From positions 1,367,501-1,431,500 of the forward strand of contig NZ_CP109787.1 in assembly GCF_025857195.1 (NCBI RefSeq): DNA of 64,000 bases. Reading direction: 5' to 3'. Source of the DNA: Leisingera thetidis (GTDB lineage Bacteria; Pseudomonadota; Alphaproteobacteria; Rhodobacterales; Rhodobacteraceae). Made by a program: the position numbers and the translations under genes. Under the pieces are notes generated by a model. The model saw only the letters and a list, made by a program, of their open reading frames with translations. It was not told where the DNA came from and did not search any database. This document shows positions 1-9,306 of this stretch, in pieces (within the stretch, counting starts at the first letter, position 1; every line of letters starts with the position of its first letter).

Positions 1-152
1 GCTCTCCGGCGCTGAACGGCGCCGACTGGGTGCTGGAGCGGGTGATCTGCGGCATTCCCGTCTCGGCCCGGGACATCGCCGCGATGGGCGTTGGCGGCCT
101 CCTGAAGGAGATTCCCACCCGCCCGATGCCGCGCCGCGATGCGGAAGGCTGA
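1..152 (+). CDS. C-terminal end of an unidentified protein (truncated by window edge)
   Basis: An open frame runs from the window edge to TGA at 150-152, giving 49 residues. It reads SPALNGADWVLERVICG and ends PTRPMPRRDAEG. No start is visible and I do not recognise the family. It lies 163 bases upstream of coxS on the same strand, and the gap includes a run of coxS leader sequence, so it is probably a separate unit. Its codon choice is GC-rich like its neighbours, which supports a real coding end. Confidence 0.55.
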   Translation, partial: SPALNGADWVLERVICGIPVSARDIAAMGVGGLLKEIPTRPMPRRDAEG

Positions 153-315
153 TGCCGCGGCGCAGCGCGGGATTTGTGACGCAAGGTCACAACCATAGGT
201 AAGCCATGCTGACGCGAATTTTACCCCCGGCACCGCCCGGAAAACACTTCGCACATCGCTCACCCCGTGCTTAACTCCCCTCAGCCAGACAAGAACAAGC
301 TAAAGGGAGGGTACT

Positions 316-801
316 ATGGCCAAGGTCTCCATGACCGTGAATGGCAAGGCTGCCAGCGGCGATGTCGAAGGGCGCACGCTGCTGTCGGCATTCCTGCGCG
401 AGAAGCTGGGCCTCACCGGCACCCACATCGGCTGCGACACCAGCCAATGCGGTGCCTGCGTGGTGCATGTGGACGGCAAGGCGGTGAAATCCTGCACCAT
501 GCTGGCGCTGGAGGCCGAGGGGGCGGACGTCGCCACCATCGAAGGCCAGGCCAACGCCGACGGCTCTCTGAACACGATCCAGCAGGCGTTCCAGGACCAC
601 CACGGGCTGCAATGCGGCTTCTGCACGCCGGGCATGGTGATGTCTGCGGCGGCGCTGCTGAAGGACAACCCCAAGCCCACCGAGGCGGAGGTCCGCGACT
701 ATCTCGAGGGCAACCTGTGCCGCTGTACCGGCTACCACAATATCGTCAAGGCGATCATGGCGGCTTCGGGCCAGGATGTGTCCGCCATCGCGGCCGAGTG
801 A
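316..801 (+). CDS. coxS: CODH/xanthine-oxidase family small subunit, two [2Fe-2S] clusters
   Basis: This 161-residue protein is the iron-sulfur subunit of a molybdenum hydroxylase. Both cluster motifs are complete: Cys40, Cys45, Cys48 and Cys60 form the plant-type ferredoxin cluster, and Cys100, Cys103, Cys135 and Cys137 (CGFC and CRCTGY) form the helical second cluster. It passes electrons from the molybdenum site in CoxL to FAD in CoxM. An AAAGGGAGG Shine-Dalgarno sequence lies just upstream of the ATG. It is first in a S-L-M cluster, an order typical of form II CODH-like enzymes rather than the M-S-L order of true CO dehydrogenase operons. Confidence 0.95.
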   Translation: MAKVSMTVNGKAASGDVEGRTLLSAFLREKLGLTGTHIGCDTSQCGACVVHVDGKAVKSCTMLALEAEGADVATIEGQANADGSLNTIQQAFQDHHGLQCGFCTPGMVMSAAALLKDNPKPTEAEVRDYLEGNLCRCTGYHNIVKAIMAASGQDVSAIAAE

Positions 802-900
802 AGCGCGACGACCCCAGGCCGGACCGCGGCCTGAGCTGAACAAGGAGTGCAGACCAAGAGGTGCGCTGCGGCAGCACCCTCCAGGGAGGAGACTTCAGAC

Positions 901-3276
<2,376 letters not shown>

Positions 3277-3283
3277 GCCGGAG

Positions 3284-3336
3284 TGGGGGGGGCGCTGCCC
3301 CCGCACCCCCGGAGTATTTTCAACCAGAAAGAAGAG
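3284..3336. repeat. Interspersed GC-hairpin repeat, copy 1
   Basis: A GGGGCGCTGCCCC inverted repeat is followed by CCCCCGGAGTATTTT and a purine-rich CAGAAAGAAG tail. The same pattern recurs near 14079, 22353 and, inverted, 45210. This copy fills the short gap between coxL and coxM, so it would be transcribed in the operon and could form an mRNA hairpin there. Confidence 0.7.
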
Positions 3337-3371
3337 GTTGCGGCCTCTTGCTCTTTGGGAAGGACGACAAG

Positions 3372-4160
3372 ATGTATGAATTCGAGTTCGAGAAACCCGC
3401 GACCATCGGTGAAGCGGTTGCGGCGCTGGCGGATGAGGACGCGCAGGCGCTGGGCGGCGGCCAGACGCTGATCCCGGCGCTGAAGCAGCGGCTGGCGATG
3501 CCGTCGAAACTGGTCTCCCTGACCGGCATTCCGCAGCTGAAGGAGCTGAGCGACAATGGCGGCATGCTGACCATCGGCGGCGCGGTGACCCATGCGGCGG
3601 TGGCGGAGGCCGCGGCGGATGCCTATCCGGCGCTGGCGGATCTGGCCAGCCATATCGGCGACCCGGCGGTCAGGAACCGCGGCACCATCGGCGGCTCTTT
3701 GGCCAACAATGACCCGGCCGCCTGCTATCCGGCGGCGGCGCTGGGCAGCGGCGCCACCATCGTCACCAGCCGCCGCGAGATCACCGCCGATGACTATTTC
3801 CGCGGCCTGTTCGAAACCGCGCTGGAAGAGGGCGAGATCATCACCGCGGTGCGCTTCCCGGTGCCGCAAAAGGCGAACTACCAGAAGTTCCTGCAGCCGG
3901 CCTCGCGGTTTGCGCTGGTGGGGGTGTTCGTGGCGCAATACGCCGCGGGCGTGCGGGTGGCGGTGACCGGTGCCTCGGAAGAGGGCGTGTTCCGCTGGCG
4001 CGAGGCCGAGGCGGCGCTGGATGCCCGCTTTGCCCCGGAGGCGCTGGACAGCCTCAGCGCGGATGCCGCCGGCATGATGGCCGACCTGCACGGCAGCAGA
4101 GAGTACCGCGCCCACCTGGTGGCGGTGATGGCCAAACGGGCCGTGGCCGCGGCGGCCTGA
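3372..4160 (+). CDS. coxM: FAD-binding medium subunit of CODH-like hydroxylase
   Basis: This 262-residue protein is the flavin subunit that takes electrons from CoxS. The two FAD motifs of the family are present: ALGGGQTLIP near residue 35 and TIGGSLANNDPA near residue 110. I chose ATG 3372 (MYEFEFEKPATIG), which has GGGAAGGAC upstream and matches the family N-terminus; an earlier in-frame ATG at 3348 would add only MLFGKDDK. It follows coxL by 95 bases and closes the S-L-M set. No accessory maturation genes (coxD, E, F, G type) follow it, because the next gene is on the other strand. Confidence 0.93.
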   Translation: MYEFEFEKPATIGEAVAALADEDAQALGGGQTLIPALKQRLAMPSKLVSLTGIPQLKELSDNGGMLTIGGAVTHAAVAEAAADAYPALADLASHIGDPAVRNRGTIGGSLANNDPAACYPAAALGSGATIVTSRREITADDYFRGLFETALEEGEIITAVRFPVPQKANYQKFLQPASRFALVGVFVAQYAAGVRVAVTGASEEGVFRWREAEAALDARFAPEALDSLSADAAGMMADLHGSREYRAHLVAVMAKRAVAAAA

Positions 4161-4173
4161 CGGCCCCGGCGCA

Positions 4174-4199
4174 GCAGGCATCCGGATACCGGTGCCTGC
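4174..4199. terminator. Hairpin between convergent coxM and chemoreceptor-like gene
   Basis: GCAGGCA and TGCCTGC form a stem, with an inner CCGG/CCGG pairing, between two genes that end toward each other. There is no T-run on either side, so termination would be non-canonical. The location is the main support. Confidence 0.4.
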
Positions 4200-4210
4200 C
4201 CGGCCTGACG

Positions 4211-4864
4211 CTAGTGCCGCAGGTAGCCGGATATTTCTTCCAGCAGGGTCTGCGTCTTGCCGGAAAGCTCGCGGATTTCGGTTGCGATCACTGCAAATCC
4301 CTTGCCCATGTCGCCGATCCGGGCCGCTTCTATCGAGGCATTGAAGGAAATGAACTTGATGTTGCGGCCCACGTCTTCGGCGCTGGCAATGGTTTCCCGC
4401 ATCCCCTTTTCCCGCGTGCTGTCGCGGTCCTGCTGTGCCTCGTGCAGGATCTGCACCATCTGCTTGAGGAAGCCGGAGACAGCGGGCTCCAGCCGGTACA
4501 GGCAAAGCCCCGCGAGATCCGGGATCCTGCGGAGGCTGTCCAGCGGGCCTGCGTCCGTCTGCGACAGCGCGCGGTGCAGCGGGGACAGCATCTCCAGGCA
4601 GGCCTGGCGCCGCGCGGCGAGGTCCGGCGGCAGGCTGTAGCCGCTGGCGTGCAGCAGCCCGTCCAGCCCCTCGCCGAGCATGGCGTGGGCGGCGGCAATG
4701 CGCTGCACCGACAAGTCCAGCACCGTCTGGGGGTCGCTGCCGTCCTGCCCGCCCTGGTCCTGCCCGCGCTGGTCCTGGGCCAGCGCCAGCAGTGAAAGCG
4801 CAGCGATGCGGCTGGGGCCGATGGCCATGAATGCGGTGTTCTGAACGTCGGTTAAACTCGTCAT
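4211..4864 (-). CDS. Soluble methyl-accepting chemotaxis-like protein, short
   Basis: The last 60 or so of its 217 residues match the tip of a methyl-accepting chemotaxis signalling hairpin: NIKFISFNASIEAARIGD followed by MGKGFAVIATEIRELSGKT. That region normally contacts CheA and CheW. There is no signal peptide or membrane segment. The first 150 residues are helical and not recognised, with a low-complexity Gln/Asp/Gly stretch near residues 30-43. Full chemoreceptors have a much longer hairpin on both sides of this tip, so this is a minimal or decayed version. No che genes are nearby. A role in chemotaxis-like signalling is inference from the hairpin tip only. Confidence 0.75.
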   Translation of the reverse strand: MTSLTDVQNTAFMAIGPSRIAALSLLALAQDQRGQDQGGQDGSDPQTVLDLSVQRIAAAHAMLGEGLDGLLHASGYSLPPDLAARRQACLEMLSPLHRALSQTDAGPLDSLRRIPDLAGLCLYRLEPAVSGFLKQMVQILHEAQQDRDSTREKGMRETIASAEDVGRNIKFISFNASIEAARIGDMGKGFAVIATEIRELSGKTQTLLEEISGYLRH

Positions 4865-4940
4865 GCCTCTGCCTTGATTGGGGACATGACCGGTTTAAAC
4901 CGAAGGCGTTAATTCAGCGCTAACCGCAACGGCGGCGGGC

Positions 4941-4974
4941 AAAAGAAGAGCCCCGCGGCAATGCCAGCGGGGCT
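4941..4974 (-). terminator. Rho-independent terminator of infC
   Basis: On the minus strand AGCCCCGC pairs with GCGGGGCT and is followed by TCTTCTTTT. It lies 30 bases after the infC stop, with the correct orientation and a T-rich tail. Confidence 0.85.
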
Positions 4975-5003
4975 GATCCCTGGTGCGCCAATGGCGGCGC
5001 GGC

Positions 5004-5552
5004 TTATTTCTTCGCCAGCGGGCCGATCATCATGATCATCTGGCGGCCTTCCATCTTCGGCATGTTTTCGACCTTGCCGAGATCCTTGGTGTCTTCCGCG
5101 ACCCGTTCCAGCAGCTCGCGCCCGAGGTTCTGGTGCGCCATCTCGCGGCCCCGGAAGCGCAGGGTGACTTTCACCTTGTCGCCGTTTTCCAGGAACTTGT
5201 AGACGTTGCGCATCTTCACGTCATAGTCATGCGTGTCCGTGTTGGGACGGAACTTGACCTCTTTGACCTCGATGATCTTCTGCTTCTTGCGGGCCTCGCT
5301 TTCGCGCTTCTGCTGTTCGTATTTGAACTTGCCGAAGTCCATGATCTTGCACACGGGAGGGTTGGCATTGGGCGAGATTTCAACCAGATCGAGTCCGGCT
5401 TCGGCGGCCATGTCCATCGCTTTCGCCGGATGCACGACACCGACGTTTTCGCCATCGGCACCGATCAGGCGGATTTCGGAGGCGCGGATTTTTTCGTTGA
5501 CGCGCGGGCCGGTGTCACGTTGCGGCGGCGCGTTATGAGGTCTGCGGGCTAT
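5004..5552 (-). CDS. infC: Translation initiation factor IF-3, probable AUA start
   Basis: IF-3 binds the 30S subunit, checks the start codon-initiator tRNA pairing and prevents premature 50S joining. The 182-residue product has the normal two-domain layout: an N-domain containing [15 protein letters not shown] and [16 protein letters not shown], a Lys-rich linker ([17 protein letters not shown]), and a C-domain ending MMIGPLAKK. No ATG, GTG or TTG fits the conserved N-terminus: the in-frame GTG at 5435 would drop about 39 conserved residues. An ATA at 5550-5552 lies nine bases after AGAAGG and gives the expected [19 protein letters not shown]. Rare starts are the known basis of infC autoregulation, because IF-3 discriminates against them. 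Confidence 0.93.
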   Translation of the reverse strand: MARRPHNAPPQRDTGPRVNEKIRASEIRLIGADGENVGVVHPAKAMDMAAEAGLDLVEISPNANPPVCKIMDFGKFKYEQQKRESEARKKQKIIEVKEVKFRPNTDTHDYDVKMRNVYKFLENGDKVKVTLRFRGREMAHQNLGRELLERVAEDTKDLGKVENMPKMEGRQMIMMIGPLAKK

Positions 5553-5919
5553 GACTGCGATCCTTCTGTCATTGCAAAAAGTGCGGGAACGCTACTGCCC
5601 CCGCGCATGTGATTCAAGACTTATGGGCGGTATGGCGGCAGGAAAGCCGTAATTCAAGGCCGCATATTGCAAATGGCCCTTTAAACCGGCGCAAATGCGG
5701 CCCGGGGCGGAGGGCGGGCGGCCCCGGCAACCGGCTGAAAACACAGGCGTGCGGCGGGGCTCCGCCGGTTCCGGCACCGGCGGCGGCAGGCGCCCGCCCG
5801 TGACGCGCCTGCCGGCAACTTTCCCCTTGAGCGGCACTGCGTCCGGCGCCATGTGGCAGGGCAGGCGCCGCGGATGGCGCAGCCTGGCCGAAGGCGGCCG
5901 GCCAATGAAGGAGTGCATT
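5553..5919. other. Intergenic region upstream of infC, no gene seen
   Basis: This stretch lies between divergent infC and the Ala-rich gene. It holds the infC ribosome site (AGAAGG at 5562-5567) and must hold both promoters, but no open frame with a plausible start and no clear promoter motif stands out. It is GC-rich with several short self-complementary runs. Confidence 0.5.
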
Positions 5920-6414
5920 ATGAAACAGTTCTTGATCCTGATTGCCCTGGGGGCTGCCGCCGTGGGCGGCTATGTGCTGCTGACAGGCCCGGCACCGCAG
6001 GACGCCGCGCCGGAGGTGCCGCAGGTGCAGGACAGCCAAAGCAGCACGGTGCCGGAAACGGCCGAGGACAGCGCAGCGCCGGCCGGGCAGGCGGTGGACG
6101 ATGCCGCCGGGGCGGTGGAGGGCGCCCTCGAGTCCGGGGCCGAGGCTGCCGGTGCCGCGGTTGATGCGGTGCAGGACACGGTGAGCGAAGCGGCAGAAGC
6201 CGCTGCCGCGGCGGCAGGGGATGCTGTCGAGGCGGCGCAGGGGGCGGCTGAGGCCGCGGCCGATGCGGTGCGGGACGCGGCCGGTGCCGCGTCTGAGGCG
6301 GCCGGCGCCGCGCCGGAAGCCCAAGGCAGCGCAACCGGCACGACCGGCACAACCGGGCAAGCGCCGGAGCAGGCCGGCGCCGCGGACACGGAAAGCGCTG
6401 CCGGCAGCAACTGA
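5920..6414 (+). CDS. Ala/Glu-rich membrane-anchored or secreted low-complexity protein
   Basis: I do not recognise a named family. The 164-residue product opens with a hydrophobic segment (MKQFLILIALGAAAVGGYVLL) that looks like a signal-anchor, with no lipobox cysteine. The rest is built almost entirely of Ala, Glu, Asp, Gln and Val with a loose 11-residue rhythm (variants of AAxDAVxxAAE), typical of long amphipathic helices as in LEA-like proteins. AAGGAG at 5908-5913 supports ATG 5920; an in-frame ATG at 5905 is possible. It stands alone and is convergent with the next gene. A periplasmic, membrane-tethered helical rod is the inferred form. Confidence 0.65.
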   Translation: MKQFLILIALGAAAVGGYVLLTGPAPQDAAPEVPQVQDSQSSTVPETAEDSAAPAGQAVDDAAGAVEGALESGAEAAGAAVDAVQDTVSEAAEAAAAAAGDAVEAAQGAAEAAADAVRDAAGAASEAAGAAPEAQGSATGTTGTTGQAPEQAGAADTESAAGSN

Positions 6415-6477
6415 CCGGGCCGCAACGGCAAGCGGAGCACCGGCGCCCGGCCCCCGTGCCGCCGCCGGTGCGGCTGA

Positions 6478-6981
6478 TCAGTGGGGCCGTACCTGCGCCT
6501 GCTGGGCGACCCGGGCCATGTGGTCGAGGGGAGCCTGGCCGCTGGTCTGCGGCTGCGGTGCCAGGAAGGCGAGAAACGTCTCCCACCCGGCGCTGCTGCC
6601 GCCCTGCTTGCGGGCGCGCTGGATCTGCAGCTGCGCCACGCCGACCAGGTCGAGCGGTCTGGCGCCGTCATAGTCGCTGCCGGTGATGCCGGCCAGATGG
6701 CTGCGGAATTTCCGGCCCATCGAGTTCAGCAGCAGCATCGGGGCCGTCACCGGATGGCCCGCCTGCACCAGCGCATCGAACATCTCGTCAATGTCGCCGG
6801 GGGCGATGGCGCGCGCATCGTAACGCGCCTTGATGCTGGCAATCTTGTCGGGGATCGAGGGCTGGACCTGGCCGGGCCGGGCCTGAAAGCCTGCAACCGC
6901 GGCCTTGACGCGTGCCTTGCCCGATTCGGTTCTGACGGACATGAAGACGGGCGGCTGCCCGGTGGCCGATTCATTCTGCAT
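6478..6981 (-). CDS. Hypothetical protein, 167 residues
   Basis: I do not recognise this protein. It starts MQNESATGQPPVFMSVRTES and has no signal peptide or membrane segment. The middle (KIASIKARYDARAIAPGDID, then MFDALVQAGHPVTAPMLLLN) looks helical, and the C-terminus is Gln-rich. It is on the same strand as fpr, but a strong hairpin at 7041-7066 separates them, so it is probably an independent unit. Codon use is normal for the window, and the frame is the only plausible coding frame across this stretch. Confidence 0.6.
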   Translation of the reverse strand: MQNESATGQPPVFMSVRTESGKARVKAAVAGFQARPGQVQPSIPDKIASIKARYDARAIAPGDIDEMFDALVQAGHPVTAPMLLLNSMGRKFRSHLAGITGSDYDGARPLDLVGVAQLQIQRARKQGGSSAGWETFLAFLAPQPQTSGQAPLDHMARVAQQAQVRPH

Positions 6982-7040
6982 TTGCTGCTGCTCCGTTCTG
7001 GATTTCAGCTTCCGGAATACAGAATCATCCCCAACAAATG

Positions 7041-7066
7041 ATAAACGGGAGGCGGCGGCCTCCCGT
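7041..7066 (-). terminator. Terminator downstream of fpr
   Basis: ACGGGAGGC and GCCTCCCGT form a perfect nine-pair stem with a four-base loop, followed on the minus strand by TTTATCATTTG. It lies 50 bases after the fpr stop and would end transcription of the sulfate cluster. Confidence 0.7.
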
Positions 7067-7116
7067 CAAAACAGTGTTAAAATCTGGGCAGCCGCCCGAG
7101 CCGACCCGGTGCCGGA

Positions 7117-7995
7117 TCAGTCCAGGAAGGCCTTTTCCACCACGAAATGCGCCGGTTTGGAGTTGGCGCCCTCCTCAAGCCCGTAGGTGTTCTCGAACAG
7201 GTCCTTGAGCTCGAGGTTGAAGGCCAGGTTGCCGCAGATCATCGCGCGGTCGCTTTCCGGGTTCAGCGGCGGCACGCCGAGATCGGCAAACGCCTCGCCG
7301 GAGCGCATCAGGTCGGTGATCCGGCCCATCTTGGCGCTCTCCTCGCGGGTGGTGGTCGGGTAGTACTTGATCTTCTTCCAGAAGCCTTCGCCGATCACCT
7401 CGTTCAGCAGCTCGTCGTCCTTGAGGCTCTCGATCAGTTCGCGGCCATAGGTCAGCTCGCCCGCCTCGCGGCAGGTGTGGGTGATGATCACCTCGTCGTA
7501 GTCCTGATAGGTCTGCGGCTCGCGCAGGAGCGAGGCAAAGGGGGCAAAGCCGGTGCCGGTGGCAAAGAACCAGATCCGCTTGCCGGGCAGCAGCGCGTCA
7601 TGCACCAGGGTGCCGACGGGCTTGGGGCGCAGGATGATCTCGTCGCCTTCCTGGATGTGCTGCAGGCGCGAGGTCAGCGGGCCGTCCTGCACCTTGATCG
7701 AGTAGAATTCCATTTCCTCGTCCCAGCTGGGCGAGGCGATGGAATAGGCGCGCAACAGCGGCTTCTGCTTGCCGGTCTTGGGGTCCGGGTCGTTCATCAG
7801 GCCGATCATCACGAACTCGCCCGAGCGGAAGCGCAAGCTGGCGGGCCGGGTCACCCGGAAGGAGAACAGCCGGTCGGTCCAGTGCTTCACATGCGTCACG
7901 GTCTGCGCGTCGGGCAGGGCCGGCACGGCCTTGGCGGGCGCTGCGTTGGGTGCGGTGTCGGTCGCAATATCGGTCACGGGCGTCATCTCATTCAT
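7117..7995 (-). CDS. fpr: Ferredoxin--NADP+ reductase
   Basis: This FAD enzyme exchanges electrons between NADPH and ferredoxin or flavodoxin in the cytoplasm. The FAD motif RAYSIASPS and the pyridine-nucleotide motif ATGTGFAPFASLLR are present, and the C-terminus ends VEKAFLD. I choose ATG 7995 (MNEMTPVTD), giving 292 residues; a GTG at 8025 would add ten residues, and the first 30 or so residues look disordered either way. It lies 145 bases after the DUF934 gene on the same strand as the sulfate operon. No CysJ-type flavoprotein is present here, so Fpr plus ferredoxin is a plausible electron route to CysI and CysH (inference). Confidence 0.93.
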   Translation of the reverse strand: MNEMTPVTDIATDTAPNAAPAKAVPALPDAQTVTHVKHWTDRLFSFRVTRPASLRFRSGEFVMIGLMNDPDPKTGKQKPLLRAYSIASPSWDEEMEFYSIKVQDGPLTSRLQHIQEGDEIILRPKPVGTLVHDALLPGKRIWFFATGTGFAPFASLLREPQTYQDYDEVIITHTCREAGELTYGRELIESLKDDELLNEVIGEGFWKKIKYYPTTTREESAKMGRITDLMRSGEAFADLGVPPLNPESDRAMICGNLAFNLELKDLFENTYGLEEGANSKPAHFVVEKAFLD

Positions 7996-8140
7996 CGGTT
8001 GCTCTGCCGGAGGAGAAGCCGGCACCTCTGATTAGTCTTTGATACAGGTCAGGAAAACCCCTTGTTTTGCGCAACCGGCCCCGCGCGCGACGCAACGGAA
8101 CCGGTCCTGCAGAGGCTTTCCCGGGTTCGGGAGGGCCGGC

Positions 8141-8536
8141 TCAGCGGGCAGCGGTGCTGCCGCGCAGGCGGGCCTGGTAGCTGTGGTCCTGCCAGTTGGC
8201 GCGGGCCAGCCACTGGTTCTCGGGCTGGCGGGCGGCGAGATCATCGCTCAGCTCCACCTCGTCAAAGCCGGAGCGGCGGGCCATCGCGTACTGGTCGGCG
8301 ATCACATGGCCAAAGGCGCGCAGGCGGCCATCGTAGCCCTTCAGCCGCAGCTGCCGGGCGAGGGTGAAGCCGCGGCCGTCGGCAAAGCTGGGGAAGTGTA
8401 CCCGCACCAGCTCCACGCCGTCCAGCGCCACGTCGTTCAGACTGGCGTCCGAGGCCAGCTCCAGCACGTTGGCGCCGTCAAAGCCGCCGGTCCAGTCATC
8501 GGCAGCAAAGCCGGTGTCGGTCACGATAACAGTCAT
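8141..8536 (-). CDS. DUF934 protein, sulfite-reduction accessory
   Basis: This 131-residue protein belongs to the DUF934 family, which is found almost only next to sulfite reductase genes. Visible family features are the central LVRVHFPSFADGRGFTLARQ and the following LRLKGYDGRLRAFGHVIADQ. It starts MTVIVTDTGFAADDW at ATG 8536, five bases after the cysH stop, so the two are translationally close. Its biochemical role is not established; assembly of, or electron delivery to, sulfite reductase is inferred from gene neighbourhood. A longer start at 8590 would overlap cysH and is not supported. Confidence 0.88.
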   Translation of the reverse strand: MTVIVTDTGFAADDWTGGFDGANVLELASDASLNDVALDGVELVRVHFPSFADGRGFTLARQLRLKGYDGRLRAFGHVIADQYAMARRSGFDEVELSDDLAARQPENQWLARANWQDHSYQARLRGSTAAR

Positions 8537-8541
8537 CTCAC

Positions 8542-9303
8542 TCACGCTCCTGTGCGCACGAATTTGCCATCCACCACGTGGATGCCGCATTCTTCCTTGT
8601 TTTCCCCGCGCCAGCGGCCGGCCCGGGGGTCTTCGCCTTCCTTGACCGGGCTGGTGCAGGGGGCGCAGCCGATCGACGGATATCCCTTGGCCACCAGCGG
8701 GTGGCGGGGCAGGCGGTTTTCATCCATGTAGGCGCGCACGTCCTCGGGCGCCCAGTGGGCCAGCGGGTTGATCTTGAGCCGCCCGGTGCCGTCCTCGACC
8801 TCGAAGAAGTCGAGCGCGGCGCGGGTGCCGGACTGGAACCGCTTGCGGCCGGTGATCCAGCCGTCGTAGCCGTCCAGCGCCTTTTGCAGCGGCACGGTTT
8901 TCCGCAGGGTGCAGCAGGCGTCCTTGTCGCTGAACCGCAAGGCCCCGTAGGGGTCCTTTTCGGCGATGTCATCGGCGCGGATGATGCGCACGTTGCGCAG
9001 GCCCAGCCGCTCGCTCACCTCCTGCTGGTACAGCAGGGTTTCGGTGAACAGCAGTTCGGTGTCCACGAACAGAACCGGCGTCATCGGGTCGATGATCGCG
9101 GCCATGTGCAGCAGAACCACGGATTCCGCGCCGAAAGAGGAGACCAGGGCGATGTGCCCCGCGTCCCGTAATGCGCCCTCCATCACCGAGGTGGCCGAAT
9201 GGTGGCGGAAGCGCGCGTTCAGCGCCTCCGCCTTGGCGGCCAGCTCCCGGTCGCGGGCGGGGCTGGCCCCCCCGGCGGGCTGTTTTCCGGCTGTGTCGAA
9301 CAT
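8542..9303 (-). CDS. cysH: Adenylyl-sulfate (APS) reductase, [4Fe-4S] type
   Basis: The enzyme reduces activated sulfate to sulfite using thioredoxin. Of 253 residues, Cys130-Cys131 (DACCTLRK) and Cys213/Cys216 (IGCAPCTSP) form the CC...CxxC cluster ligands that mark the APS-reducing, [4Fe-4S] form rather than the cluster-free PAPS reductase of enteric bacteria. The catalytic cysteine is Cys239 in EECGIHV. The N-terminal SSFGAESVVLLHM is the P-loop-like nucleotide site. It starts three bases after the cysI stop, so the genes are tightly co-transcribed. Because it uses APS directly, no cysC kinase is needed. Confidence 0.95.
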   Translation of the reverse strand: MFDTAGKQPAGGASPARDRELAAKAEALNARFRHHSATSVMEGALRDAGHIALVSSFGAESVVLLHMAAIIDPMTPVLFVDTELLFTETLLYQQEVSERLGLRNVRIIRADDIAEKDPYGALRFSDKDACCTLRKTVPLQKALDGYDGWITGRKRFQSGTRAALDFFEVEDGTGRLKINPLAHWAPEDVRAYMDENRLPRHPLVAKGYPSIGCAPCTSPVKEGEDPRAGRWRGENKEECGIHVVDGKFVRTGA

Positions 9304-9306
9304 GGG

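Noticed and set aside
5592..5918. Small open frames opposite the gap upstream of infC
   Set aside because: They have no ribosome site, no recognisable motif, and unlikely composition; the gap is better treated as non-coding.
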